A stretch of 64,000 bases of DNA from Marinithermus hydrothermalis DSM 14884 (GCF_000195335.1 NC_015387.1:1-64000); one strand, 5' to 3'; positions 20,833-29,924 are shown, counted from the stretch's first letter. The notes: generated by a model not told the origin, from the letters alone. Made by a program: numbers and translations.

Positions 20833-21774
20833 ATGCTGATTCGCCTTTCGGCCGTAGATCTGCCCACACCGCCGGACCGCCTGTTCGGGCGGGAAGGCCC
20901 CTTGGTCCTCGAGGTGGGGTTCGGGGACGGGCGTTTTCTCGCGATGCTTGCCCGAGCGCATCCCGAGTGGAACCTGCTCGGGGTTGAGGTCTCCGCGGCC
21001 TCCGTGGCCCGCGCGCGCAAGCGGCTCCTCAAGGAGAGGGTCGCGCACGCCCGGCTGTACCTGGGGCACGCGCGGTTCGTGGTGCGGAACCTGATTCCGC
21101 CCAAGAGCCTCCACCGGGTGTACGTGAACTTCCCTGACCCCTGGCCCAAAAAACGCCACCAGCACAAGCGGCTCCTGCAAGCACCGTTTTTCCGGTTGCT
21201 CTCCACCCGCCTCGCGGACGGGGGGGCGCTGTTGTTTACCACCGACCACGAGGAATACTTCACGTTCGCCCTGGAGGAAGCAAAGCGCACGGGCCTCTAC
21301 CGCGTGGAGGTAGGCCCCCCGCCCCCCGAGGCCCTAAAGACCAAGTACGCCCTGAAATGGCAGGAGCAGCAGAAACCGATCTTCCACGCCGCCTTCCACA
21401 AGGCGGGGGAGGACGCCGGAGCCTACCCCCCGATCGAGAGGTATACGGAGATGCCGCACGCGCTTTTAGAAGGAACCCTACCGGAGATCGAGCGCTTTGC
21501 GAAACAGGTGCACGCTTTCGAAGGCGGGCACGTGATCGTGCTCGAGGCCTACCGCGACCTGGAAGGTCCGGGCTTGATCTTCTTGGCCCGGGTGGAGGAG
21601 GCCGACCTGGTGCAGGAGGTTCTCGTCGAGGCCCGGCCGAGCGCCAAAGGGGTGTTCGTGGGGCTTAAGGGGTTCGGCGCACCGCTCGTCACCCGGGGGG
21701 TGAAGGAAGCCGTCCGCTGGGTGACGGCCTGGCTCGAGGCCCGGGGCTTGAGGGCGCGCCAGCGTTCGTACTGA
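20833..21774 (+). CDS. trmB: tRNA (guanine-N7)-methyltransferase with C-terminal extension
   Basis: 313 residues; forms m7G46 in tRNA using S-adenosylmethionine. The SAM-binding part (~20-180) has LVLEVGFGDGRFLAMLA and the TrmB hallmark NFPDPWPKKRHQHKRL. Most bacterial TrmB proteins are ~210-240 residues. Here ~100 extra C-terminal residues (from about 210) form an added alpha/beta domain, as I recall for some thermophile TrmB proteins. Translation is probably leaderless from the TATAAC 11 nt upstream. Confidence 0.92.
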   Translation: MLIRLSAVDLPTPPDRLFGREGPLVLEVGFGDGRFLAMLARAHPEWNLLGVEVSAASVARARKRLLKERVAHARLYLGHARFVVRNLIPPKSLHRVYVNFPDPWPKKRHQHKRLLQAPFFRLLSTRLADGGALLFTTDHEEYFTFALEEAKRTGLYRVEVGPPPPEALKTKYALKWQEQQKPIFHAAFHKAGEDAGAYPPIERYTEMPHALLEGTLPEIERFAKQVHAFEGGHVIVLEAYRDLEGPGLIFLARVEEADLVQEVLVEARPSAKGVFVGLKGFGAPLVTRGVKEAVRWVTAWLEARGLRARQRSY

Positions 21775-21790
21775 TCGCGTGAAAACCATA

Positions 21791-21813
21791 CGGGCGGGGC
21801 CAAGCCCCGCCCG
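21791..21813. terminator. Bidirectional terminator between trmB and the peptide ABC operon
   Basis: A perfect 10-bp stem (CGGGCGGGGC / GCCCCGCCCG) with a CAA loop lies between two converging genes. On the minus strand it is followed by GGTTTTC. Confidence 0.7.
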
Positions 21814-21830
21814 CGATGTGTAGGCTGGGG

Positions 21831-22844
21831 TTAGCTGCGCGGGTCCAGCGCGTCGCGCACCGCGTCGCCCAGGAGGTTCCACCCCAGGACGAAGAGCACG
21901 ATTACCAGGCCCGGCCAGAAGGAGACGTACCAGTACGCGAAGGGCTGGCCGGGCGGGCCTTGGATCCACCCGCGGGCGAAGTTGATCATCTGGCCCCAGT
22001 CGGCGTACCCGACGTCCGCGCCGAGGCCGAGGAAGCTGAGGGCGGCCGCGGTGAGGACTACCGCGCCGATGTCCAGGCTGGCCACGATGATCAAGGGCCC
22101 GATCGAGTTGGGAAGGACGTGCTTGAAGAAGATGCGCATGGGGCCGGCGCCGAGCGCGTGGGCGGCGTCCACGAAGTCGAGGGCTTTGGTCTTGAGGATG
22201 TCGCCGCGCAGGATGCGGGCGTAGGTGGGCCAGCCCACGAGGGCGATCGCGATCATGATGTTGGTGAGGCTGCGGCCCATGACGGAGACGATGACCATCG
22301 CGAGGACCAGGTTGGGGAAGGCGAAGATCACGTCGGTGAAGCGCATGAGCAGGGTGTCCACGCGCCCGCCGAAGAAGCCTGCGAGCCCTCCGACGAGGAT
22401 GCCGATCCCCAGGCTGATCGCGGTGACCAGCACCCCGATGTAGAACGCGGTGCGCGTCCCCCAGACCACGCCGTAAAGGATGTCGTACCCGCCGCCGGAC
22501 ACGCCGAGGGGGTACTTGGCGGAGGGGGGCTTGGGCACCGGGGAGTAGCCCGCCCGGGGGATGGTGTAGCACGACTCGGGCGGCGCGACGATCGCCTTCC
22601 AGAAGTGGCCGGACAGGGGGTTCCGGAGCTCGGTGACCGCCTCCTGTCGGCTCAAGCCTAGGTCGCGTAAGCAGGCGCGCCCCATCCGGTCCGCGGTGAT
22701 CACGGGCGCGAAGATGGCGATGAGGACGTAGACGACCAGGATGCTCGCCCCCACGAGGGCCAAGGGGTTGCGCCGGAACCGCTTGAAGACCTTGGACTGG
22801 TACCAGCGTTCACGCTTTCCTTTAGTGGTTTGTGCTTGCTGCAT
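21831..22844 (-). CDS. Peptide ABC transporter permease (DppC/OppC type)
   Basis: 337 residues. One N-terminal helix follows a basic leader, then an extracytoplasmic loop and five C-terminal helices. The inner-membrane coupling motif is RDAAHALG-like (AAHALGAGPMRIFFKHVLPN, near 240), in the BPD_transp_1 domain. The OppC-type N-terminal extension is present. Last gene of a binding protein-DppB-DppC run; the ATPases are not in this window next to it, so they must be elsewhere or shared. Confidence 0.9.
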   Translation of the reverse strand: MQQAQTTKGKRERWYQSKVFKRFRRNPLALVGASILVVYVLIAIFAPVITADRMGRACLRDLGLSRQEAVTELRNPLSGHFWKAIVAPPESCYTIPRAGYSPVPKPPSAKYPLGVSGGGYDILYGVVWGTRTAFYIGVLVTAISLGIGILVGGLAGFFGGRVDTLLMRFTDVIFAFPNLVLAMVIVSVMGRSLTNIMIAIALVGWPTYARILRGDILKTKALDFVDAAHALGAGPMRIFFKHVLPNSIGPLIIVASLDIGAVVLTAAALSFLGLGADVGYADWGQMINFARGWIQGPPGQPFAYWYVSFWPGLVIVLFVLGWNLLGDAVRDALDPRS

Positions 22845-22859
22845 GGAAACCCCCCGCGC

Positions 22860-23885
22860 TTAGTCGTAGCGGATCCGCGGGTCCACCACGGCGTACAGGA
22901 TGTCCACCAGGATGTTCGCCAACACCACGATGACCGCCGTGAGCATCGCGAAGCCCAGCACGGCCGGGACGTCGAGCTGCACGGCGGCCTGGGCGGCCCA
23001 CTGGCCGATCCCCGGGTAGTTGAAGATCGTCTCGGTGACGACCACCCCGTTGAGGAGGAAGGCGAACATCAGGCCGGCAAGGGTGATGACCGGGATGAGC
23101 GCGTTGCGCCGCGCGTGCTTGAGGTTCACCACCCGCTCCGAAAGCCCTTTGGCGCGCGCGGTGCGCACGTAGTCCTTGCCGAGCTCGTCCAGGAGGCTCG
23201 AGCGCATTACCCGCATGATCTGCGCGCCGGAGACCACGGTCAGGGTGAGGACCGGCATGACGAGGTGCATCAGGGCGTCCCAGAAGATGTCGAGCCGGCC
23301 GTTCAGGAGGGCATCGAGGGTCATGAGGCCGGTGTACTGGGTGAACCCGCCGGCGGCGAGTTCGATGAGGTACTCGTTGGAGAGACGCCCGATGCCGAAC
23401 AGGCCCAGGCCGCCGTAGACCCAGGCGAGGAGCCAGATGCCGAACACGAAGGTGGGCAAGGACCAGCCCATGATGGCTAGGATGCGCACGAGCTGGTCAA
23501 TCAGCTTGTCCCGGTTCACCGCGGCGAGCGTGCCGAGCCAGATGCCGAACCCCACGATGGGGAAGAAGGCGTACAGGGCCAGCTCGGCACTCACCGGGAG
23601 GCGTTTTTTGATGGTGGTGAGTACCGGCTCCTTGGAGGAGGTGGAGAAGCCCAGGTTGCCCTGGAGCACCTGCTTGAGCCAGGTCGTGTACTGGACGACG
23701 AAGTTTTCGTCTAGGTTGTACTGCTCGATTATCTGATCGATGTTTTGTAGCTGCTGTTCTGAACGCACAAACGCAGCGGCCCGCTGGGCAGGCGTGAGGA
23801 GCTGCAACAACCCCACGATGATCAAGGAGACCGCGAAGAGAACGAAGGGCAGTTGCAGCAACCGGCGAACCAGAAATCCTAGCAC
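22860..23885 (-). CDS. Peptide ABC transporter permease (DppB/OppB type)
   Basis: 341 residues from the GTG at 23885, which has GGAGG eight bases upstream; a TTG at 23900 would add five residues but would sit on the ribosome-binding site. Six membrane helices. The DppB N-terminus reads FLVRRLLQLPFVLFAVSLI, and the coupling motif is YVRTARAKGLSERVVNLKHA near residue 225. It lies 15 bp before dppC and ~70 bp after the binding-protein gene, with a hairpin in between that probably lowers permease expression relative to the binding protein. Confidence 0.92.
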   Translation of the reverse strand: MLGFLVRRLLQLPFVLFAVSLIIVGLLQLLTPAQRAAAFVRSEQQLQNIDQIIEQYNLDENFVVQYTTWLKQVLQGNLGFSTSSKEPVLTTIKKRLPVSAELALYAFFPIVGFGIWLGTLAAVNRDKLIDQLVRILAIMGWSLPTFVFGIWLLAWVYGGLGLFGIGRLSNEYLIELAAGGFTQYTGLMTLDALLNGRLDIFWDALMHLVMPVLTLTVVSGAQIMRVMRSSLLDELGKDYVRTARAKGLSERVVNLKHARRNALIPVITLAGLMFAFLLNGVVVTETIFNYPGIGQWAAQAAVQLDVPAVLGFAMLTAVIVVLANILVDILYAVVDPRIRYD

Positions 23886-23913
23886 GGCCAGAACCTCCAA
23901 AACACAGGTTTCG

Positions 23914-23940
23914 GGGAGGTGCGCTCTTGGCGCACCCCCC
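23914..23940 (-). terminator. Intra-operon attenuator hairpin between binding protein and permease
   Basis: GTGCGC pairs with GCGCAC around a 5-nt loop, extended by four more G-C pairs with one mismatch. It lies 17-44 bp past the binding-protein stop on the minus strand. Confidence 0.6.
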
Positions 23941-23956
23941 CAGCATACATCAAGGG

Positions 23957-25720
23957 CTACTTCTTAACGATGTGCTTCCACAGGAAGCGGCCGCTGTACA
24001 TCGGGTTGTAGTAGACGCCCTCGATGTTGTCCCGCGTCACGATGAACGGCGAGGGGACGGGGATGGTCACGTACGGCACGAGCTCGTAGCCCAGCTGCCC
24101 GATCCGGCTGTAGAGCTCGGCGCGTTTCTCGGGATCGATGGTGGTGCGGGCTTCTTCGACGAGCGCGTCCATCTCGGGGTTGGAGAAGCTGTTGCGGCTC
24201 GCGAAGAACCCGTTGGTGTGGAAGAAGGTGTAGATGAAGTTATCCGGGTCGGCGTAGTCCGCACCCCAGCCCAGGATCGCGATGGGCAGCTGCTTGTCGC
24301 GGCTCTTCGAGAGGAAGTCCGGCCACTGCAGGCCCACCACGTTCACCTTGAACTTGGGGTTCAGGGCCTCGATGTTGGCCTTGATCATCTCAGCCACGGT
24401 CTGGCGGATGGTGTTGCCGGTGTTGTAGGCGATGGTGAGCTCGAAGCCCTTCTCCCAGACCTGGCCGCCCCAGGCCTTGCGGAGGTGCTCCTCGGCCTTA
24501 TCCAGATCGAGGTTGTAGATCGGGAGCTCCTCGTCGTACCCCAGGAAGGACGGCGGCAGGGGCATGGTGAGCTTCACGGCCTTGCCGAGGAAGAGCTCGT
24601 CCACCAGGGCGTCCTGGTCGATGGCGTAGGCGAATCCCTTACGCACGTCTGGGTCGGTGAAGAAGTCCGGGGGGATCCCCTTGCCGTCCAGCTTGCCGGA
24701 GCCGATCAAGGGGTTGTCCTGCCCCGAGATGTTGAAGTTGAACTGCACCGCGGTCGCCGCAGCCGGAGCCCAGGCGGGGTCCTCCCAGACCTTCACGCCG
24801 GGAATGCCGCGGATCTGGGTCTCGAGGACCGCCCGGTCGTTCACGGTGATGCGGTCCGCGTCCCCCTGGCGCAGGGCCTCGATGCGGGCGGACTCCTCGT
24901 CCACGACGCTGACGAGCACGTTCTTGATCTGGGGTTTCTCACCCCAGTAGTCCTCGAAGCGCTCGGCGACGACGTCCTTGCCGTCCCACTTCACGAGCCG
25001 GTACGCGCCGGTGCCGCTTGCGGCGGTGTGGAGGTCGAACTGACGGAGGTCCACGCCGATCCAGTCGCGCCAGTCGGCTTTCGTCCCGCTCCAAGCCCCG
25101 TGCTCGATGGCCCACTTGCTGTCCACGATGCTGGCCGCGGTGTACATCATCTTCGCGAAGAAGGCCGGGTCGGGCGCGACCAGGTTGAACTGGACGGTGT
25201 AGTCATCCAAGCACTCGACGGCGTTGTCGATCTTCTCCCAGAAGGCGTCGTACTCCGCGTCCGAGGCGTCCTCGCCCAGCACGTCCTTGGCGTTGCCCGA
25301 GACGCCCAGGAGGGACTCCGCGTAGAACCAGCCCGCCGAGTCCGCCGGGTTCGTCACGAGCAGGCGCTCGATCGAGTACTCCACGTCGCGGCAGGTGAAC
25401 TCGTTGCCGCTGTGGAACTTGACCCCTTTGCGGAGTGTGTAGGTGTAGGTCTTCCCGTCCTCGGAGACCTCGTAAGAGGTCGCGAGGAGCGGCTCGTACT
25501 CGGTGAGGCTGCCCTTCTTGTAGGTGTACAGCGTCTCGTAGATGTTCTCCAGGATGTAGCCCGAGGCCGTGTCATAGGCCTGCGCGGGGTCTAGGGTGTC
25601 CACGTTCCCGAAGGTGAGGTGGACGAAGGTGTCCGAGTCGCTCGCGGCGAACGCCCCACCCAAGGCCAGCCCTGCGACGGCCAGGGGGGTGAGGAACCGC
25701 TTTACGCTGGCTTGTTTCAA
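23957..25720 (-). CDS. Peptide ABC transporter substrate-binding protein (family 5)
   Basis: 587 residues from the TTG at 25720, which has AAAGGAGGG nine bases upstream. The signal peptide ends in AFA (near residue 27). The extracellular binding domain of the DppA/OppA family begins VDTLDPAQAYDTASGYILENIY, and family landmarks include FELTIAYNTGNTIRQTVAEMIK and LGWGADYADPDNFIYTFFH. It captures peptides or related solutes for the DppB/DppC permeases downstream. A racemase-like enzyme lies upstream, which may act on imported products. A hairpin and a canonical promoter precede the gene. Confidence 0.93.
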   Translation of the reverse strand: MKQASVKRFLTPLAVAGLALGGAFAASDSDTFVHLTFGNVDTLDPAQAYDTASGYILENIYETLYTYKKGSLTEYEPLLATSYEVSEDGKTYTYTLRKGVKFHSGNEFTCRDVEYSIERLLVTNPADSAGWFYAESLLGVSGNAKDVLGEDASDAEYDAFWEKIDNAVECLDDYTVQFNLVAPDPAFFAKMMYTAASIVDSKWAIEHGAWSGTKADWRDWIGVDLRQFDLHTAASGTGAYRLVKWDGKDVVAERFEDYWGEKPQIKNVLVSVVDEESARIEALRQGDADRITVNDRAVLETQIRGIPGVKVWEDPAWAPAAATAVQFNFNISGQDNPLIGSGKLDGKGIPPDFFTDPDVRKGFAYAIDQDALVDELFLGKAVKLTMPLPPSFLGYDEELPIYNLDLDKAEEHLRKAWGGQVWEKGFELTIAYNTGNTIRQTVAEMIKANIEALNPKFKVNVVGLQWPDFLSKSRDKQLPIAILGWGADYADPDNFIYTFFHTNGFFASRNSFSNPEMDALVEEARTTIDPEKRAELYSRIGQLGYELVPYVTIPVPSPFIVTRDNIEGVYYNPMYSGRFLWKHIVKK

Positions 25721-25815
25721 GACACTCCCTCCTTTCAACGAAATGCTCCTACATTCTATAGGGCCGGACCCGCCTCGACTACCGAGGCAGTGTTCGTGCT
25801 TTTGGCCCAAGTAGA

Positions 25816-25844
25816 AAAATACGCTATGAAGGGGATTTTGTCAC
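25816..25844 (-). promoter_or_regulatory. Promoter of the peptide ABC operon
   Basis: Read on the minus strand: GTGACA (25844-25839), a 17-bp spacer and TATTTT (25821-25816). The ~90-nt leader holds a GCCTCG/CGAGGC hairpin at 25772-25788. The 200-bp spacer 25721-25920 contains nothing else I can name. Confidence 0.6.
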
Positions 25845-25920
25845 GTGGGTCCCCACACACACCGCTATGCACCGGATTGCATGGATTATGCGCCCCTGCC
25901 GGTACGCGCGCAAACGCGGA

Positions 25921-27027
25921 TCACGAGCGCACGCGCCGCACCTCGAGGGCCCGCTTTCGGATCCAGTCGCGGCGCAGCGTCACCCCGATCCCCGGCCCTT
26001 CCGGCACGGGCATCCACCCTTCCCGCGCCTCCAGCGCCTCCTCCACGATGTCCTCCGCCCAGTACCGGCTTGCGGAGCTGGTGTCCCCGGGGTGGGTGAA
26101 GTTCGCGAGGGTCGCGAGGTGGATGTTGTGCGCCCGGCCCACGCCCGCCTCGAGCATCCCCCCGCACCAGACCGGGGCGCTCCAGGCCGCGGCCACGTCG
26201 TGCACCTTGCGGGCCTCCAGGTGCCCCCCCACGCGTCCTACCTTCAGGTTGATCACGCGCCCCGCCCCGAGCTCGAGGGCCTTGCGCGCTTCAGTGGCGG
26301 AGGTGATGGATTCGTCCAGGCAGAGGGGCGTGGTGAGGGCTTGCTGGAGCTTCGCGTGGTCCACCAGGTCGTCGTAGGCCAGGGGCTGCTCGATGTAGTC
26401 CAGGGCGTACCGGTCCAGCTCGCGGAAGACCGGGAGGTCCGCGAGGGTGTAGGCGGAGTTCGCGTCCACCGTGAGGCGCGCGGTGGGGAAGCGCTCGCGG
26501 ACCGCGGCCACCACCTGCACGTCCCAGCCGGGCTTGATCTTGAGTTTGATCCGCTGGTACCCCTCCGCCAGGTGGCGTTCTACCAGGTCCAGGGTGGCCT
26601 CGAGGGAGGGCTGGATGCCGAGGGAGACCCCTACCGGCACCTCGCGGCGAACCCCGCCGAGGAGCTGGTAGAGGGGGAACCCCAGGCTCTTGGCCCACAG
26701 GTCCCAGAAAGCCATCTCCACCACGGCCTTGGCCATGCGGTTCCCGCGGAAGGGGGCAAGGGCTTGGACGAGCTGGTCCGGGTTTTCCCAGTCCTTGCCC
26801 AGCACCGCGGGGAGCAACGCCGTCTCCAGAAGGTGCAGCGCGCCCGCGAGGGTCTCCTCGCGGTAAGCGGGCAGGACCTCCATCACGCCCTCGCTGTACC
26901 CTTCCAGTCCTTCCCCTGAGAGTATGAGGAGGAGGAGGGTGCGTTCGGTCTGGGTGCCGAACGAGGTCTCGAAGCGGAACTTGAGGGGCAGGCGGACAAG
27001 GTAGAGCTCAGCGTGCTCGAGTTTCAC
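25921..27027 (-). CDS. N-acylamino-acid racemase / o-succinylbenzoate synthase family (enolase superfamily)
   Basis: 368 residues, the same length as the Amycolatopsis N-acylamino-acid racemase as I recall it. The catalytic KxK is in [11 protein letters not shown] (near 165). Metal ligands are Asp in [10 protein letters not shown], Glu in [11 protein letters not shown] and Asp in [10 protein letters not shown], and the second catalytic Lys is in [11 protein letters not shown] (near 265). The family is promiscuous: menaquinone-pathway OSBS and N-succinylamino-acid racemase activities cannot be separated by sequence alone. No menaquinone genes are adjacent. The peptide transporter next door favours an amino-acid or peptide epimerase role. 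GTG start with GGAGG upstream. Confidence 0.88.
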   Translation of the reverse strand: MKLEHAELYLVRLPLKFRFETSFGTQTERTLLLLILSGEGLEGYSEGVMEVLPAYREETLAGALHLLETALLPAVLGKDWENPDQLVQALAPFRGNRMAKAVVEMAFWDLWAKSLGFPLYQLLGGVRREVPVGVSLGIQPSLEATLDLVERHLAEGYQRIKLKIKPGWDVQVVAAVRERFPTARLTVDANSAYTLADLPVFRELDRYALDYIEQPLAYDDLVDHAKLQQALTTPLCLDESITSATEARKALELGAGRVINLKVGRVGGHLEARKVHDVAAAWSAPVWCGGMLEAGVGRAHNIHLATLANFTHPGDTSSASRYWAEDIVEEALEAREGWMPVPEGPGIGVTLRRDWIRKRALEVRRVRS

Positions 27028-27154
27028 GGGACACCTCCTTGGGGGCGCGTCGGCCCGGACCGGGTGGGCGCGTGGCGGTAGGCCCGGCGCGGGCCGCGCG
27101 GGGTTTCGAACTATTCTAGCCCCGCGGGGCTTTAGGGGGCTTTAGAATGACGGC

Positions 27155-27916
27155 ATGGAGCTAAAGGATAAGGTGGCGCTGGTCACCGGGGCGGGCTCGG
27201 GCATTGGGCGGGCGATTGCGGAGGTGTTTGCGCGCGAGGGCGCATATGTGATCGTGCACGACCTCAAGCCCGAGGCCCGGGCGGTGGCCGAAGCCGTGGG
27301 GGGCGCGTTCGTGCGGGCGGACCTCGGGGAAATGGATGCGGTGCGGCGCCTTGCGGAGGAGGCGCTCGAGGTGCGGGGCCGGGTGGACGTCCTGGTGAAC
27401 AACGCCGGCTTCCAGCACGTCGCGCCGGTGGAGGATTTTCCCGAGGAGGTCTGGGTACGGATGCTCCAGGTGATGCTGACCGCGCCGTTTCAGCTCACGA
27501 AGTACCTGCTACCCGGGATGAAGGCGCGGGGCTGGGGGCGGATCCTCAACATCGCCAGCGTACACGGCCTGGTCGCGAGCCCCTACAAGGCCGCGTACAT
27601 TGCGGCCAAGCACGGGCTGGTGGGGTTCACGAAGACCGTGGCGCACGAGGTGGGGCGGTACGGCATCACGGTGAACGCGATCTGCCCCGCGTACGTGCGC
27701 ACGCCGCTGGTGGAGGGGCAGATCGCCGAGCAGGCCCGGATCCACGGGATCGCGCCGGAGGAGGTGGTGGAGCGGGTCATGCTGGAGTTCGCGGCGATCA
27801 AGCGCCTGATCGAACCGGAGGAGGTCGCGGAGCTCGCGGTCTTTTTGGCCTCGGAGCGGGGGCGTTCGGTCACGGGGAGCGCCTTGACGTTGGACGTGGG
27901 CTGGACCGCGCGTTAA
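27155..27916 (+). CDS. 3-Hydroxybutyrate dehydrogenase (SDR family)
   Basis: 253 residues. Rossmann motif TGAGSGIG (near 10), NNAG (near 86), catalytic Ser in NIASVHGLVASPYK and Tyr/Lys in YIAAKHG. The subgroup signature SVHGLVASPYKAAYIAAKHGL and the loop with AYVRTPLVE-like residues match D-3-hydroxybutyrate dehydrogenases, which oxidise 3-hydroxybutyrate to acetoacetate with NAD. Leaderless promoter: TAGAAT at 27143-27148, 6 nt before the ATG. Divergent from the racemase gene. Confidence 0.9.
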   Translation: MELKDKVALVTGAGSGIGRAIAEVFAREGAYVIVHDLKPEARAVAEAVGGAFVRADLGEMDAVRRLAEEALEVRGRVDVLVNNAGFQHVAPVEDFPEEVWVRMLQVMLTAPFQLTKYLLPGMKARGWGRILNIASVHGLVASPYKAAYIAAKHGLVGFTKTVAHEVGRYGITVNAICPAYVRTPLVEGQIAEQARIHGIAPEEVVERVMLEFAAIKRLIEPEEVAELAVFLASERGRSVTGSALTLDVGWTAR

Positions 27917-27923
27917 ACGCGCG

Positions 27924-27949
27924 CCCCCGGCGGGATGCCCCGCCGGGGG
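27924..27949. terminator. Bidirectional terminator between dehydrogenase and hsp20
   Basis: An 11-bp perfect stem (CCCCCGGCGGG / CCCGCCGGGGG) with a 4-nt loop between two converging genes. There is no T-run. Confidence 0.6.
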
Positions 27950-27964
27950 TGGGGTGCGCGGAGG

Positions 27965-28438
27965 TTACTGGCTGACCTGGATCGGGACCCGTTTGGCCCG
28001 CGCTTCGGCTACCTTCGGCAGGGTGAGCTTCAGGATGCCGTTCTTGAACTCGGCCTTCGCCTCGTCGGCGTTGATCTCAACCGGCAGGGTGAAGGCCCGA
28101 GCGAAGGAGCCGTGCGCGAGCTCTTGCAGGTAGTACCGGCGGACGCTCGCGTCCGAGGCTGGGCCGGCCTCCCCGCGGATCATGAGCTTGTTGCCCTCGA
28201 TGCTGACCTCGATGTCGTCCGGGTTGATGCCGGGCACCGCCATCTCCAGGATCAACGCCTCGTCGGTCTCGTAGAGGTCGGCCGGCGCGGCGTAGCCGGC
28301 CAGGGTGCCCGCCCGCATGGGTTCACCGAAGGCCTCGTCGAAGAGGCGGTTGACCTCGTCGATCAGGTTGAACGGGTCCCAGGTGCGGAAGGGCGTGAGT
28401 TCGGTCGGACGGCTCAGGTTCCGTTTGACCAGTGCCAT
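27965..28438 (-). CDS. Small heat-shock protein Hsp20 (alpha-crystallin)
   Basis: 157 residues from the ATG at 28438, eight bases after GAGGAGG; a second ATG six bases upstream is too close to the ribosome-binding site. The alpha-crystallin domain (~45-145) contains INPDDIEVSIEGNKLMIRGE and the conserved strand FKNGILKLTLPK. The N-terminal arm has NLIDEVNRLFDEAFG. It binds unfolding proteins without ATP. A near-consensus promoter lies just upstream. Confidence 0.93.
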   Translation of the reverse strand: MALVKRNLSRPTELTPFRTWDPFNLIDEVNRLFDEAFGEPMRAGTLAGYAAPADLYETDEALILEMAVPGINPDDIEVSIEGNKLMIRGEAGPASDASVRRYYLQELAHGSFARAFTLPVEINADEAKAEFKNGILKLTLPKVAEARAKRVPIQVSQ

Positions 28439-28461
28439 CCGCATCACCTCCTCAGTTAGCA

Positions 28462-28490
28462 CATATATCATATGAGTCTATCTTTGTCAA
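28462..28490 (-). promoter_or_regulatory. hsp20 promoter
   Basis: On the minus strand, TTGACA (28490-28485) then a 17-bp spacer and TATATG (28467-28462), 24 nt before the start codon. The -35 box is perfect. TTAGCAC nearby is only half of a CIRCE-like element. Confidence 0.75.
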
Positions 28491-28571
28491 GTATCTTGCC
28501 TTATGGCGCCGCGATGGCGAATATAACGCGCTCCACGCCCGCCCCACCCCGCTTCCTGTACAATGCGGGGC

Positions 28572-29285
28572 ATGATCACCCGCGAGCCGCCCGAGAACGC
28601 ACGGTTCATCGACACGCGGCCCGAACCCGACTACCTGGCCGGCCACCTACCGGCGGCCCACCGCCTCGACCTGAGCGCCCCCCGCTTCCGGCTGCGCACC
28701 CCCGAAGAGCTCGCCTCCTTCGAGCAAGGCCTCGCCGAGCTCAACGGCGCGCTAGGCCTCGAGCCGGGCACGCCGGTCGTCTGTTACGACGAGGGGCTTA
28801 CCGCCCGCCTGGCCCGCACCGCCTTCTTCCTAGCGCTGGCCGGGAACGAGGTCTACCTCTGGACCGAAGGCTGGCGCGACCAGGCCCGCGAGCTCGGAAA
28901 ACTCGAGCCCACCCCCACCCGCCCCTGGGCCCGCTTCCGCCGTGAACTCCTCCTCACCGCGGACGAGGCCCTCGCCCACCCCAAACTCTTCGACGTGCGT
29001 TCCGCTGAGGAGTACCGGGGGTTCGTCCACCCCCCCTGCTGCCCCCGCGGCGGCCGCATCCCCGGCGCGCGGCACGCCCCCCTCGAGCACTTCTTCGAGC
29101 CCGAAGGGCTCCTCGAGCACCTCGAGGTACGGCCAGGGGAGGAGGTCGGCGTGTACTGCCACTCCGGGGCTCGCAGCGCCGTCGCCTTTTGGGTGCTGCG
29201 CGGCCTCGGGGTACAGGCCCGCAACTACCTCGGCAGCATGCACGAGTGGAGTCGGGAGGAGGACCTCCCGCTGGACGTGGGTTAG
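28572..29285 (+). CDS. Sulfurtransferase with two rhodanese domains
   Basis: 237 residues. The first rhodanese-like half (~8-105) lacks a catalytic Cys in the expected loop (VVCYDEGLTARLA has its Cys early). The second half (~125-235) has the active loop CHSGARSAVAFWVLR with the persulfide-forming Cys, so the N-terminal half is probably structural. It moves sulfane sulfur to acceptors such as thiols or cyanide. I chose the ATG at 28572 because TACAAT at 28559-28564 lies 7 nt before it; an ATG at 28563 overlaps that box. It is followed 9 bp later by an MBL hydrolase, a pairing known from persulfide metabolism. Confidence 0.9.
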   Translation: MITREPPENARFIDTRPEPDYLAGHLPAAHRLDLSAPRFRLRTPEELASFEQGLAELNGALGLEPGTPVVCYDEGLTARLARTAFFLALAGNEVYLWTEGWRDQARELGKLEPTPTRPWARFRRELLLTADEALAHPKLFDVRSAEEYRGFVHPPCCPRGGRIPGARHAPLEHFFEPEGLLEHLEVRPGEEVGVYCHSGARSAVAFWVLRGLGVQARNYLGSMHEWSREEDLPLDVG

Positions 29286-29294
29286 GAGGCGCGC

Positions 29295-29924
29295 ATGCGC
29301 ATCGAACGCGTGACCGTAGGCCCCCTCCAGGAGAACACCTACCTCCTCGCGGACCCCGAGGGGCGCGGGGTGATCATCGACCCCGGCGCCGAGCCCGAAC
29401 GCATCCTCGAGGCCGTTCGGGCCGGACGCTTCCAGCCCGAGGCCATCCTCCTCACCCACGCGCACTTCGACCACGTGGGCGCGGTCGCTCCCCTCGTTGA
29501 GGCGTTGGACCTCCCCGTCTACCTGCACGAGGCCGACCTCCCCCTCTACCAGAACGCCCCGGCCATCGCGGCGCAATGGGGAATCGCCCTGCCCCCGCCC
29601 CCGCCCCCCACGGGCTTTCTCCAGGAGGGGCAGGTCCTCGAGCACGGCCCCCGCCTCGAGGTCCTCTACCTCCCCGGGCACAGCCCGGGCCACGTGGCCT
29701 TCTACCAGCCGGAGGCCGGCCTAGTGTTCTCGGGCGATGTGCTGTTCCGCGGCTCGATCGGCCGCTACGACCTGCCCGGGGCGAGCTACGAGGCCCTGAT
29801 GCGCTCGCTCGCCGAGCTCCTCACCCTCCCGCCCCCCACCCGCGTGTACCCCGGGCACGGCCCCGAGACCACCCTCCTCCACGAGGCCCAAACGAACCCG
29901 TTCCTGCTCGAGCAGGGGCGCTAA
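29295..29924 (+). CDS. Metallo-beta-lactamase fold hydrolase (glyoxalase II / persulfide dioxygenase-like)
   Basis: 209 residues. The metal-binding motif THAHFDH is near residue 56; further ligands are His in LYLPGHSPGHVAFY, Asp in VFSGDVLF and His in VYPGHGPET. The fold covers glyoxalase II, thioesterases and persulfide dioxygenases. Being next to a rhodanese, it could help handle persulfides, but the sequence fits the general YcbL-like hydrolases best. GGAGG precedes the ATG. The last 4 bp overlap the convergent permease gene. Confidence 0.88.
   Translation: MRIERVTVGPLQENTYLLADPEGRGVIIDPGAEPERILEAVRAGRFQPEAILLTHAHFDHVGAVAPLVEALDLPVYLHEADLPLYQNAPAIAAQWGIALPPPPPPTGFLQEGQVLEHGPRLEVLYLPGHSPGHVAFYQPEAGLVFSGDVLFRGSIGRYDLPGASYEALMRSLAELLTLPPPTRVYPGHGPETTLLHEAQTNPFLLEQGR

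Noticed and set aside
28441-28490. CIRCE (HrcA) or HspR operator at hsp20
   Set aside because: Only TTAGCAC is present; the second half GTGCTAA at the right spacing is missing. The region is explained by a sigma-70-type promoter.
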